Of a DNA stretch of 64,000 bases, positions 11,643 to 22,952 are shown piece by piece; within the stretch, counting starts at the first letter, position 1; each line of letters starts with the position of its first letter. The DNA lies in contig CM040100.1 in NCBI GenBank assembly GCA_022496805.1, forward strand, positions 18,815,009 to 18,879,008, in the 5' to 3' direction. The notes below the pieces were generated by a model. It saw nothing but the letters and a program-made list of their open reading frames with translations, was not told where the DNA came from and searched no databases. Source of the DNA: Pohlia nutans. Lineage: Eukaryota; Streptophyta; Bryopsida; Bryales; Mniaceae. The position numbers and the translations under genes are program-made.

Positions 11643-12621
11643 CAGTGGGGTCCAACATGGAATGGCGTTTTTGGTTTCGCAGTGAGAAAAATTTCAGTAC
11701 TGCCAACTTTGAAAGCCTCCCGAGAGCTCAAATATTGGTATTTTACCACGAAAATTTTACCAGAGACTTATCTTTAAGTTAATTATATGTATGCCAAATT
11801 TCAAGGCCAAAAGATTCACCCAAAAAAAGTTATTCAGAATCTACCAACATTGGTAGCTGTGGAAATGTTTTCACTGCTGCCAACTTTGACAGCCTCCCAA
11901 AGATTGAATTAATTTTTTTTTTTGCCATAAAATTCTAGGAAAAAAAACTTCTTTATGTTAATAACATATGATAAAAATTTCAAGGCCAAAAGATTAATAC
12001 AAAAAACGATATTAACAATCTACCAACATGTGTAGTTGTGGGAAACAATGGGGGAAACTACACACATTGGTAGATTGTAAATAATTTTCTTTGTATAGAT
12101 TTTTTGACCTTGAAATTTGGCATGAATGATTTTGTCATAAAGAGCATGTTGTACCAAAAATTTCATGGTAAATAGACAATTTCTCAACCGTAGGGAGGGT
12201 GTCAAAGTTGGTAGCAAAGTTTCCCCCATTGTTTCCCACAACTACACATGTTGGTAGATTGTCAATATATTTTTTGTATTAATCTTCTGGCCTCGAAATT
12301 TTTATCATATGTTATTAACATAAAGAAGTTCTTTTTCCAAGAATTTCATGGCAAAAAAAAATTAATTCAATCTTTGGGAGGTTGTCAAAGTTGGCAGCAG
12401 TGAATAACTACCAATGTTGGTAGATTTTGAATAACGTTTTTTTGGTGAATCTTTTGGCCTTGAAATTTGGCATACATATAATTAACTTAAAGATAAGTCT
12501 CTGGTAAAATTTTCGTGGTAAAATACCAATATTTGAGCTCTCGGGAGGCTTTCAAAGTTGGCAGTACTGAAATTTTTCTCACTGCGAAACCAAAAACGCC
12601 ATTCCATGTTGGACCCCACTG
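11643..12621. mobile_element. TA-flanked multi-unit foldback element, copy A (979 bp)
   Basis: Starts CAGTGGGGTCCAACATGG after TA (11641-11642) and ends with the reverse complement before TA (12622-12623), as in Tc1/mariner-type insertions. Almost the whole element folds back. Each arm is built of diverged modules of about 175 bp with the same three landmarks: CCAACTTTGA-AGCCTCCC, AAGGCCAAAAGATT and ATCTACCAACAT--GTAG. Module order is two forward, three reversed. It is nearly identical to copy B (16789-17766) but in opposite orientation. The 73-codon open frame inside is the same in both copies and looks incidental. Confidence 0.92.
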
Positions 12622-12781
12622 TACTTAGTGCTTGTGTTTTGTTATAAAGACCAGTTATTTATCCCTTATAAAGACTTGCATGAGTTCCCTGACTTTGAAG
12701 TTCTCCAATCTTCATCGCCATGATTCCGCCATTTGAAGCTTTAGATTTTTCAGATTTAACGCTTATGAGATTTATTGCAGT

Positions 12782-13084
12782 TCATTTTGTTTGCAAATAT
12801 TTGGCTTTAACAAACATCTCATTATAATTCTTGCGCCGTTCAACGTCTATTAAGACATTATATGCTTCTTGAACTTGTAGAAATTGCTCACAAAGTGTAT
12901 TCACATCATCAGATTGTTTTTCATCAAGATGGGTAGCCATTGATTTATGCAAATATGCTTTTTGGATTTCACTAGTACTTGCATCACTTTTCAAACCAAG
13001 CCATGTATAATCACAACATTCAGTAGCCTTCACTCGCTCTGCCTTGCCCTTGAGGAGAATGTGTTGAATATCTGACATCATCAT
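12782..13084 (-). pseudogene. J-domain (DnaJ-like) fragment with HLD instead of HPD
   Basis: An uninterrupted 100-codon frame. From about residue 24 it reads as a J domain: YTWLGLKSDASTSEIQKAYL, then MATHLDEKQSDD, then FLQVQEAYNVLIDVERRKNY. The essential HPD tripeptide that stimulates Hsp70 ATPase is HLD here. The spacing and the FLQVQEAYNVL segment recall DPH4/DNAJC24 (diphthamide pathway), but no zinc-binding CSL domain follows; a stop comes right after YLQTK. The first about 22 residues (LKGKAERVKATE) come from a dispersed repeat also seen at 36104-36160 and 59440-59470, so the start is probably not an original gene start. I read it as a J-domain exon or retrocopy remnant; a small expressed J-like protein cannot be excluded. 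Confidence 0.55.
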
Positions 13085-14841
13085 CTATGCAAAATTAGTA
13101 GCTAGCTTGTTTTACAAGAAGGTGGAGGTAATGGCAATCGAGAGGGGAAGGTCAACAAGATCTCTAAACTCCAACCACATAATAAAAAAAGAAGAAGATA
13201 CTAGAGTTAACCGAAAAGAGTGTCTCAAAGTGGAAAAAAACCTTAAACTCATCTTAGACTCGTTTTGATTCAAAAAGACTGCAAAACTCGTCTATGGTGA
13301 CTTGGAGAATGATCTATAGCAATTCCCTGCACCATCATGAGGTGTGAAACTCGTGACCTCCTCAATGCTAAAGGAGAGTTCCCACACGTTCCCCCAAGCC
13401 AAGTGCCCCTACCATAAAAACTATTCATGATCAATAATTGTCAAAAATTATAATTATAGGAAGAGAACTCCACTTGAACTCTACTTGAAAACCAATTTTG
13501 TTTTCGGATAACTCTACTGTAGTGATTTAATGCTAGCACTGGAGCAGCACGCCGATCAACACTGGCTGACAATAAATTGTTCCAAAAAAAAATTAAAAAG
13601 GTTTTTTTTTTTTTGAAAAGTTGGATAGCGCTATAGGCGCCAAGCTACGTGCTAGCCTTTTTTTTTCTTTGGTGGTTTTTTCTTGTCCTTTTCATTTTTT
13701 GCATTTTTTTTTCACTCCAATTCAACAACCTTCAACGATCTCCAACGACCAGCTCTAAATGAACTTCTATACCATTGGATGGATGTAAAAGTAGTGCGCG
13801 TGAAGACTACTGAATGTTATGATAGACTTTTTGAAACCCTCTAGTTGGCATCTTTACTAATTACATATAAAGAAGGTTGATCGTAAAGCCAAAATTATTC
13901 ATTGCTCATTACTATATGACAAGAGAAGTGAAAACTTGCTAAGAAGGCAACGAAGTTACATGAAGGAAAACAAAGTCCAATATTCTACATTTATATTAGA
14001 AACTGGAGTTTCAGCTATTACATTTTCTGGTGGATGATTCACTTTGGATGCAATTTTGGATGATAAAACGTGAATGATACCAGATTCGTTAACCATAAAT
14101 TCGAAGAAAGTTCCACAGATACACTAGCCGGAGGATTAGAAAAGTAAATGACTAAGTTTACAGGAAACTGTTTTTTTTCAGAGAACGTGTTTTTTTTACC
14201 AAGGTGAGAAAGGAAACCTTGAATGTTATACACATTCATTCACATATTCCATCTGCCGACACTGGCCTCCACCTGAGGTAATTGCACTTCATGCTGTACC
14301 GGTAGAGCTCAGAAATTCATATTCTATCGGACTCTGATTGCAATCTTCATAATGAATGGCATGTATTTGTACAGTTTCCATGATTGATTGAGAATTGCTT
14401 TAGGATGTATTTTGGAATAATTCTCAATCAATCATGGAAATCTTGAACACTGATTCAGTGTCGTGACGAGGACAACAAAGTAGTTACCCGTACACTGATA
14501 TGATTTAAATAATTTTAAAGATTTAGGAGCAAGCACTTAACTCAGAAGGCAGGAAATAAATACCAGTATTTCAAAACTTCATACCAGGATACCAGGAAAT
14601 TAAGTTTTGAAATTTAGTGCAACACTTCACCCTGATTTCTTTAAATTCAGAAAAAGATCGTGGGTTGCAAAATTACGGAAGGATGAGATTTTCAAAGGGA
14701 CATATCGTCCAAAGTAATCACCATGTGACATCGGCACGAAACACATTTCATAGATACGGAAGCAAGTTTCACATTTCAGTAGTGAGAGGGTGGTAAAACT
14801 CCCAACCAGCCAACTCGTGCGTACAAATAATCTAGGTTGAT
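13085..14841. other. Gene-poor region downstream of RPS11
   Basis: Holds the RPS11 3' flank, a hairpin at 14375-14440, a repeat end (ACTACTGAATGTTATG) near 13805 and a half-copy of the TTATCCGTAAAG-type end near 13505. No coding region could be supported. Confidence 0.45.
14375..14440. repeat. Perfect 22-bp inverted repeat (hairpin)
   Basis: The 22 bases at 14375-14396 (core CATGATTGATTGAGAATT) are exactly mirrored at 14419-14440, with a 22-base loop. It lies about 400 bp past the RPS11 stop codon. It could be a tiny MITE or a small-RNA-like hairpin; the sequence alone does not decide. Confidence 0.85.
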
Positions 14842-16564
14842 TTATACGGCGGTAAACACCTTCTTGTTTCCTCCGTCGGAAGCGCCCATGGGGATCACCT
14901 TCAACACATTGAATCTCACAGTCTTCGAGAGAGGCCTGAGGATCATCCAAAAATACATTAGCAGTTGTTAATAGTCTTCTCTTCAATTCCCAAAAGCAGA
15001 TTGTAGAAAAAAAAGACATCTAATGTACAAGAGAAAAAGATGCGAGATCTAACCTGCATTGGCCTACGATGACCTTGTCGCCCTCCTTCACACGGAAAGC
15101 GGGGGAGACATGGGCAGCCAAATTTGAGTGCCTCTTCTCGTACCTGAAAGAATAATTCATTCAATAAACAAAAAACAGAGAATTTGAAAGAACTACAGAC
15201 AGAGCCCATCTTCAGATATACAAGAAAAAACTTCTTTAATAAATGCAAAAAAATAAACTGGCACTAGCTAGAGGTTTCACACTCACCTCTGGTACTTCCT
15301 CACAAAGTGGAGGTAATCCCGTCGGATGGTGATGGTGCGGGTCATTTTGGTGCAGTTCACAGTTCCGGTTAGGATACGTCCTCGGATGGAGACATCTCCG
15401 GTGAATGGGCACTTCTTGTCAATGTAAGTACCTGAAAATAGAAATTCTCCTTCTTAAACGATTGCTAGATAACAGTCCATCAAGCCCTAACTTAACAACT
15501 CAGGTTACAAGACATAGTGCTGAAATACAACGATGTCCACTATCTCCAAAATAACACACTGTCCATCAGCTTCCAAATAATTTGACCTAAAATGCAAACC
15601 AGGGAGTTTTCCCATATGCAATAGCGCTCTGTTCAGGGCACACTCGGACATTGGAAAAAGTCCACCTTGACTCTTCCTAACATGCCTGAAAAGCAGTTTA
15701 AATTATCCGGTTTCATACTCCAATAGAATCCGAAAGCCAAATTCGTAGCATAACAGATAACACAAATGATACCTAGTTACCGAGAAAGTAGGCTTATGAT
15801 AAGAGGAAATAAAAGAAAGAGCTCTCCACAAAAAGAACCAAATTTTTGCGTCATGGATCGAGAAATACTTCCACATAAAGCAAGGAAAAAAGGAAGAAAA
15901 GAATCCCACACCTTCAATCGCTTCACGGGGAGTCTTGAAGCCAAGCCCTACATTCTTCCAGAACCGCGTACCAGCCTTCCCTGGTGCCTTCCCCTTGGCT
16001 GAGGTCTTAGTGCTGCAGAAAATCAAACAAAAATCAACATTACAACCTACCCTCCATAATATGACACTCTATAATATAACAATATAGTTGTTTCAAGCGA
16101 TACACATGTGACAAGTCACTTCTGTGGCTGATCCATACTTGCTACCATGAAGTTAGGGCTTCCCAGACACGTCATAATAGAGCGGGAAAACTGTACAGCA
16201 TAACGCTACGTTCACAAATTCAAGAAGTTTGTAACACATAACGCCGCGTTCAACGTAAATCCCTTCATAAACCAAAAAGCACACGGGGAGCATTATGTCC
16301 TACAACCAAATTCCTCAGCAAGAAGCTAATCTTAAAAATACGGCAACATAGGGGGAAAAAATGTCGTACCTAAGGAAGACCTTGGGCTGCTTCAAGAACG
16401 ACTTCTCAGTCTGCAAGGAACGGAGAAAACACCATCAATAAACAATACCGGGACTCAAACCCTAAACCGAGCGGCTTTGTGATTGAAGAAAAAAAAAGTG
16501 GAGAGAAAAAAAGGGAAGAGGGACCGATGAGGTGAGAAGGGACGAAAGGGACCTGCTCCGCCAT
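14842..16564 (-). CDS. RPS11: Cytosolic 40S ribosomal protein S11 (uS17), 6 exons, 160 aa
   Basis: Component of the 40S subunit, binding 18S rRNA; OB-fold S17 family. Exons: 16564-16553, 16410-16370, 16012-15912, 15431-15287, 15143-15054, 14935-14842. The spliced frame is 160 codons against about 159 in other plants. It starts [18 protein letters not shown] and continues through [93 protein letters not shown] and a C-terminal GNKKVFTAV. The first coding exon is only four codons, as in many ribosomal protein genes. The start is fixed by MAEQ and its donor (CAG/GTCCC). A telo-box lies in intron 1. A foldback transposon ends 225 bp upstream of the ATG, so the promoter must be very short or include it. 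Confidence 0.97.
16457..16465 (+). promoter_or_regulatory. Telo-box (AAACCCTAA) in RPS11 intron 1
   Basis: AAACCCTAA is the plant telo-box, common near starts of ribosomal protein and translation genes. Here it is in the first intron, about 100 bp inside the start codon. A role in expression is inferred only from family precedent. Confidence 0.4.
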
Positions 16565-16788
16565 GGCGCTCGGGCTTGCGGGATGGAACGCTGGGCGAGG
16601 CGGAGGACGGAAGGCGAAGGTGCAAAATGCGAAAGAGAGAGCTCGGGGAAGCTGTCGCGGCTCTTAGGGCTGCTGGAAGGAGGTGGTGAGGGGTTAGGGC
16701 ACGACAGTTCCACGGTGGAATAGCCGCTTCGGCCACAACAGTTCCGACTGAGTTGAGAAACAGTGAGAGTAACTTGGTAATTACTGTA

Positions 16789-17766
16789 CAGTGGGGTCCA
16801 ACATGGAATGGCGTTTTTGGTTTCGCAGTGAGAAAAATTTCAGTACTGCCAACTTTGAAAGCCTCCCGAGAGCTCAAATATTGGTATTTTACCACGAAAA
16901 TTTTACCAGAGACTTATCTTTAAGTTAATTATATGTATGCCAAATTTCAAGGCCAAAAGATTCACCAAAAAAACGTTATTCAAAATCTACCAACATTGGT
17001 AGTTATTCACTGCTGCCAACTTTGACAACCTCCCAAAGATTGAATTAATTTTTTTTTGCCATGAAATTCTTGGAAAAGGAACTTCTTTATGTTAATAACA
17101 TATGATAAAAATTTCGAGGCCAGAAGATTAATACAAAAAATATATTGACAATCTACCAACATGTGTAGTTGTGGGAAACAATGGGGGAAACTTTGCTACC
17201 AACTTTGACACCCTCCCTACGGTTGAGAAATTGTCTATTTACCATGAAATTTTTGGTACAACATGCTCTTTATGACAAAATCATTCATGCCAAATTTCAA
17301 GGTCAAAAAATCTATACAAAGAAAATTATTTACAATCTACCAATGTGTGTAGTTTCCCCCATTGTTTCCCACAACTACACATGTTGGTAGATTGTTAATA
17401 TCGTTTTTTGTATTAATCTTTTGGCCTTGAAATTTTTATCATATGTTATTAACATAAAGAAGTTTTTTTTCCTAGAATTTTATGGCAAAAAAAAAATTAA
17501 TTCAATCTTTGGGAGGCTGTCAAAGTTGGCAGCAGTGAAAACATTTCCACAGCTACCAATGTTGGTAGATTCTGAATAACTTTTTTTGGGTGAATCTTTT
17601 GGCCTTGAAATTTGGCATACATATAATTAACTTAAAGATAAGTCTCTGGTAAAATTTTCGTGGTAAAATACCAATATTTGAGCTCTTGGGAGGCTTTCAA
17701 AGTTGGCAGTACTGAAATTTTTCTCACTGCGAAACCAAAAACGCCATTCCATGTTGGACCCCACTG
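16789..17766. mobile_element. TA-flanked multi-unit foldback element, copy B (978 bp)
   Basis: Same ends (CAGTGGGGTCC/GGACCCCACTG) and same TA flanks (16787-16788, 17767-17768) as copy A at 11643-12621, in reverse orientation. Module order is three forward then two reversed, which is copy A read backwards. The arms also pair within the element, so it can form a hairpin of over 400 bp per arm. It sits immediately upstream of RPS11. Confidence 0.92.
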
Positions 17767-17768
17767 TA

Positions 17769-18077
17769 CGTGAAAGGCAGGGTCGGCAGAAAATAATTCC
17801 CCAAAAAAATGCCGAAAAAATAAATAAATTTATTAAGTATTTTGTCGAAATCAACAAAAATAAAGTCAACAAAAAGCCGAAAAAAAATAGAATAAAAACA
17901 TAACACTCAACGAAAATCGTAGGCAAAAAATAAAATAAAACGTGTAGCCGCCGGAAAAAAATTTTATGTTAGCTATTAATAGCCGATTTCTTAATAATTA
18001 CTTTTGAAAGTGCCGACCTCCATTGTTTCAACTTTTATTAATCATTCGACATGAAAGTGCCGACCCTGCCTTCCACG
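17769..18077. mobile_element. TA-flanked inverted-repeat element abutting copy B
   Basis: Ends CGTGAAAGGCAGGGTCGGCA and, reversed, TGCCGACCCTGCCTTCCACG give a 20-bp terminal repeat. The left TA (17767-17768) is also the right TA of copy B; the right TA is 18078-18079. The interior is AT-rich with repeated CCGAAAAAA and no coding frame. Confidence 0.75.
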
Positions 18078-18079
18078 TA

Positions 18080-18940
18080 CGGTAGTGTGGGCGGAAACTA
18101 AATTACAGCGGTTATAATCCGATTAAAAAAGCTCTTTCGCCATTGGATACCGTAATGCCGTTTTAATCTTTTTCAATTTTATTTTTTTGGTCCCCAACAT
18201 TACTCGGTAGTTGGGCATACATTAAAAAAAATCACCTTGTTGTCTTCGTGTACAGATGCTTCTTCCAGTCCTCGTTTGATTTACACCTAGTGAGATGTTT
18301 GAGAGCCTTAAAAATTGCATTTTTATGAAGTGTGACCATGAGAATAATTCATTTTTCTTAATCACGGCTTGTAGTCCATAGTCTAAACTGGCCCTAAATT
18401 ACCACAAATATACACTAAATTATCGCATTAGGGGTTGTCAAAGTGCAAGTAATTGGCCCAACTTTTGGGTGCACTTCTGCAACTACAACGAGCTTTGGAT
18501 CAAGAATGTGGCCCCTATATCCGCTTGAAAGACTATGACAAAAACCCATGTTATAAAAGTTGTAGATTTTGAATTTTGAATTATATTTGTACAATTAGGT
18601 TAACTATTACAAACTTAAAATTGAATTTTATTTTTTTAAACTACTTACATTCTAAATACTGAAAGTTCTACAGTAAATTTTTTTGCAACTATAAAAACGC
18701 AAAATATAATTAGGGTTCTGCAATATATGTTTTGCAGTACCATCTCGAGTACTATTGACAAATGTTGGATTTGTTGGTTGTTCTTAAACATTTTCATCCG
18801 AAGTATGTTTTTGAATGCCAAAGGTGACATTGTCTTTCTATGTATTTGTAAATTTCTTCGGTCATGACTGCCATCTCTTTAGTAATAATTGCCCTTCATT
18901 TCTCCAAGTCACCAATGTAAACTACATTTAGACAAAACAA
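18080..18940. other. Gene-free AT-rich stretch
   Basis: I see no gene, no clear inverted repeat and no match to the families described elsewhere in the window. Confidence 0.4.
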
Positions 18941-18942
18941 TA

Positions 18943-19282
18943 GAGTTATCCGTAAAGTCAAGAGGGTAGCCGCTCTGCTACACTATGGTTTCAGCTTACA
19001 AATAGAAATCGCAAAGGTTGTCGGCCACAAGGAGCCAAGCCCTTGTTTTGGACAAGCATGTGGGTTGGTTTGGGGGCACGTGAAGATTCAATAGTAGGAA
19101 CTTGGGTGTACCTTGGGGAGCTTCTTTAGCTTTGGGAAGGTGCAAGGTTAAAATCTCCCTGCGTTGTGGTTGGTAAATAAAAAAGGAACCAAAACACGTT
19201 TTTGCCGCCTTTCAAGCTAAAATACCAGTACTACCTTGTCTTTCCTCTTGTGGAAATTTTTGCTCAACTTTACGGATAACTC
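18943..19282. mobile_element. TA-flanked MITE with GAGTTATCCGTAAAG ends
   Basis: TA at 18941-18942 and 19283-19284; terminal repeats GAGTTATCCGTAAAGT and ACTTTACGGATAACTC. A second copy is at 49200-49546. No coding capacity. Confidence 0.75.
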
Positions 19283-19284
19283 TA

Positions 19285-20059
19285 ATGAACAAAAACAATA
19301 GAGTAATCTTTTTTCCTACTTTAAGAAACCATCTCTGATGATACATCATCAATGGTATTATTTTCTATAAAATTAAAATATTCTGAAATTGTAGGGCTCA
19401 TTTTTGAAGGCATTAAAAAAAACATGTTTTATGACTTGACATACTTCCGGTATGTTATTTGTAGAATATTAGTAATAAGTAGTTTTGGAGATTCATATTG
19501 TATTGTACAATTGTTACTCAACTTCTATAAGAACCAAAGAAAATTTGGATGAATGAAAAATGTATCCTTTAGAGACCAAAGGATACCCTGCATTTTGTCC
19601 ATCATTCACAATTTAGACATTGGAGTGCTCAGCGGCTAAAATTTTAGAAAAATCACATCTTTTGATTTAAAACATCACAATACTGAAGTAGGATTTATAT
19701 GCAAGGTCAATTCAATATAGGATTGTCATCTATTGAAATTTTATAACGTAGTCAATTGTCAAGATTGGCAAAAATAATCATAATTATAAAAATCTTTAGG
19801 AAATTATTTTTTCCAAAAAATCTATTTTGTATGGTGAAAAAGATAATCTTGAAGAATATCCACAAGTTTTGGCATTTGCTGAAAAAAATTCCACAAATAA
19901 TATCTAATTGGTAAGACTTGCTGACCTTGACAACTAGATATAGTGTTATAGATTGTACTTTAGGTTTTATCAAACTAATTGCACTACTATGCTCAAAGGT
20001 ACAAAAGTAGTTATATTATAATGTTACGCCTACAGCAAAAATTTAGGATCTCACTGATT
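19285..20059. other. Gene-free AT-rich stretch
   Basis: No recognisable gene or repeat family between the MITE at 18943-19282 and the foldback at 20060. Confidence 0.4.
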
Positions 20060-20290
20060 TTTAACGATTTCCGTGCGACATCCGATATTTCATGGGTTTG
20101 TACATTTTTGCACGGATTCCGCATGGATTTCGTGCTAATTCTGCACTAAATCCGCACGGTTTCTACATTCACTCTTCTCGTTATCTAACACAGTGCGGAA
20201 TCCGTGCGGAATTAGAACAAAATCCATGCAAATTTCTTTCGAAAAATGTATGAACCCATGATATATCAGATGTCACATGGAAATCGTTTA
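20060..20290. mobile_element. Foldback element of about 230 bp
   Basis: Left end AACGATTTCCGTGCGACATC and right end GATGTCACATGGAAATCGTT pair with few mismatches over about 90 bp per arm; CGGATTCCGCA-type words repeat inside. It abuts the TTAA of the next element. Confidence 0.7.
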
Positions 20291-20291
20291 A

Positions 20292-20852
20292 CCCCTAAAG
20301 GATTAAGTGTTCTAACTAGGACATTTCAATGTTCGGGTAGATTCCCATGGTGTCAATTTTTATTTTTATTTTTTGAAATAAATTATGTGAATTCAGTATA
20401 TCAATACAAAAATGGGGATCTAATTTGTTTTTGGTTCCGAATTTTTAAGTGAAAGTAGTATGGAGCAAAAGGGGTTTTTTGGGGGAGAATGGGCAGTGTG
20501 GGCAGGGCTCAAAATAAACCTCATAAATTAATATTTTTCAACTTTAACCGTAAGATCTTGTTATAGATTACCAAGAGAGTGCATGGTAAAATTTTCATAG
20601 AATTTGACCATACAGATTGCAAGATTATAGCGTTTGAAGTGAAAAGATGAAATTGCAATCTTTTTGGATATTTTTTGACCGTCTTTGAAGACATGGGAAA
20701 ATTTGTTAAATTGGTTGAAAAATTTCTTAAATTTTATTTAAATGTTTGATTTGGTATTTTTTATCAAGAGGAATAAAAATATTCACAAGAAAATGGATAG
20801 AAAGAGGTGAAAATGATGCTCAAAAACAATAAAAACCGCGGTCCTTTAGGAG
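20292..20852. mobile_element. TTAA-flanked piggyBac-like MITE (copy 2)
   Basis: TTAA at 20288-20291 and 20853-20856; ends CCCCTAAAGG and CCTTTAGGAG. Subterminal palindrome TGTTCTAACTAGGACA. Same subfamily as 37486-38630, which is about twice as long. Confidence 0.82.
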
Positions 20853-21044
20853 TTAAAATATATGGGGTCCTAAATTCCTGATGTAGTACAATATGTAAAA
20901 ACTATTGGCAATTTGGAGATATCTATCTCACAAAATTTGGATGGGTATTACATCTACATTGAATTGTCAATAAGAGTAATTTTTACTCCAAAGATGTGAA
21001 TTTTTTAGGTCAGAAATTGTGTCCAATGATGTTTCTTACATTTG

Positions 21045-21046
<2 letters not shown>

Positions 21047-21095
<49 letters not shown>

Positions 21096-21182
21096 ATTTT
21101 TTTTTATTTTTTTTTATTTATTTTATTTATTTTATTTTTATTTTTTATTTTATTTTTTTGTGTGTGTGTGAATATGTGTGTG
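21047..21182. repeat. (AT)n microsatellite followed by T-rich and GT-rich tracts
   Basis: About 23 AT dinucleotides (21047-21092), then a T/TTTA tract and a short GT run. Reading frames through it are repeat artefacts. Confidence 0.95.
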
Positions 21183-21618
21183 AAGAATAAAATAAAATGT
21201 CCCTATTTTGTAATTGATGACTAGAGATTTAATAATATTGAGTAATTCAATACATCAAAAACCAAATCAAGGATCAACATTTTTCAACATAGGAAAATCC
21301 ATTGTCTATGGTAAATCAAAAAAATTCTCTTGCCTCTAATATGGCTTTTGCTAAAGGAATCTAAGTTCAAGAGCAAGAAATGTCTTTGCAACATGAAGCT
21401 AAATGCCCTTTGATACATGAAGCTAAATGCCCTTTGATAAGATGGATTGTTCTAAAAGAAATAACATTCCTTCATAAATAACTAATTTTAGTAATAAAAA
21501 CACCTCATTATCACTATAATCCACGACAAGTCTTCAACAACAACCAACGGGAATGGTAGATTTTGTTGAGGTGAACAATGGGAGTGAATGCATTTCTTGC
21601 ATTAAGATGTCCAATTAA

Positions 21619-22185
21619 CTCCTAACTGCCCAACCGTCCAATTTTTGGATGATGTACAAATTTCATCCATGCTTTTTCATCTGTCTTGCACTTTTTGCAA
21701 GCTAATAAAATACTACAAAATTCTTTGGCAAAATAACTTCATGCATGTGTGATTTGATTAGAAAGGGGATGATTTGTGAAAATTTTATGCTCCATTTCAT
21801 GTTGCACTGATTCACCAAAAAAATTGAAGATTTTAGTCAAATGCACCTTAAGAAAAATAAACTCATAAATTTAAGCAGCCAAAAAATCTCCAAAACTCAC
21901 TATGCTTAGAGTATTACATTTCAACCCATCACAACAAATTACATCCATATATTGCCAATATCTTATTCGTAATTGAATTATAAAACATTTTTGAATTTCA
22001 AGTTTCAGATTTTATACAAAAATATTGATAATAGATATCGCAAATCTAACTATATGGATAGAATCTAAAGTTACAATGTACAACTTTTGTTCATACATAA
22101 AGTTCAAAATATCCCCCTTAGTTGCATTTTATAATGCATCTTTGCAAAACTACTAAATTTAGAGGGGGATGAAGACGTTTAGGGA
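21619..22185. mobile_element. TTAA-flanked piggyBac-like MITE (copy 3)
   Basis: TTAA at 21615-21618 and 22186-22189; left palindrome GTCCAATTTTTGGAT followed by GATGTACAAATTTCATCC; right end GACGTTTAGGGA. Same subfamily as copies at 22953, 35331, 38917, 55516 and 60426. Confidence 0.82.
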
Positions 22186-22383
22186 TTAAGAGGAATCTAA
22201 TATCAATATCAGTAATAGATTCTTGTATGATTTATGAAAATTCATAAAATATAATTCAAAAGTGATAAAATTGTAAAACATCTTGCGTTTAATTTCAATT
22301 AGAGCCCCTAATGATCTCGTGTATCCATGTAAATGGCAAGATAATAAAGAAAGTGTCCCTTTTAGGTTTGTTGAATGGCTTAA

Positions 22384-22948
22384 GCTCTAAGCTCCTAAGA
22401 GACCATTTTGGCTTGTAGCCCGTTTTTAATGGGCTACCTAGAAAAAAAACAAAATTTTGAAAATATTAAAAATAAAATAAAATAAAATAAAATAAAATAA
22501 AATTTTTAATCAAGTTTACTTTCCAATACAATTTGAATTATGTCAATCCGAGTTAAATTCCACCAGGGAGAATTTTTCAAAAATGGATCACCTCAACATT
22601 GTCCTCGTGTTATAAAATTTGCTATTTGGAGAAAGTAATGATGTTATCTCCATCATTTCTTTTGTTTTTTTTAAAATATTCCAACAAATAAACCAACTTT
22701 AACTAATCATGCTAAATTTTAAACTCTGAAAATGAAAATTATAATTTATACCAATTTTCAAAAGTTAATGCTTTTAAATTCATTAAAAGAACACCTAATG
22801 TCTTTGTTTTTGGAAGTTTGACAATATGGATAATTAATAGAGATGATGCCCTACATTTTGTCTATTGAACAAAACTTCATCAAACATATGAAAGGCACAT
22901 ATTATAACACATCTAGGTTTTGTCCAATACCCCTCAAGCTTTTAGGGG
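22384..22948. mobile_element. TTAA-flanked piggyBac-like MITE (copy 4, degenerate left end)
   Basis: Right end CTTTTAGGGG-TTAA (22949-22952) is intact. The left TTAA (22380-22383) and following GACCATTTTGG block are degraded relative to the relative at 43009-43548. An (AAAAT)n tract sits at about 22468-22502. Confidence 0.65.
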
Positions 22949-22952
22949 TTAA

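Noticed and set aside
13326..13425. Phrase GAAACTCGTGACCTCCTC resembling a tRNA-derived or retroelement motif
   Set aside because: No cloverleaf, A box or LTR could be built around it.
17169..17390. 73-codon frame identical in both foldback copies (also 12020-12241)
   Set aside because: Identity reflects recent duplication of the whole element; the frame spans the modules and has no recognisable domain.
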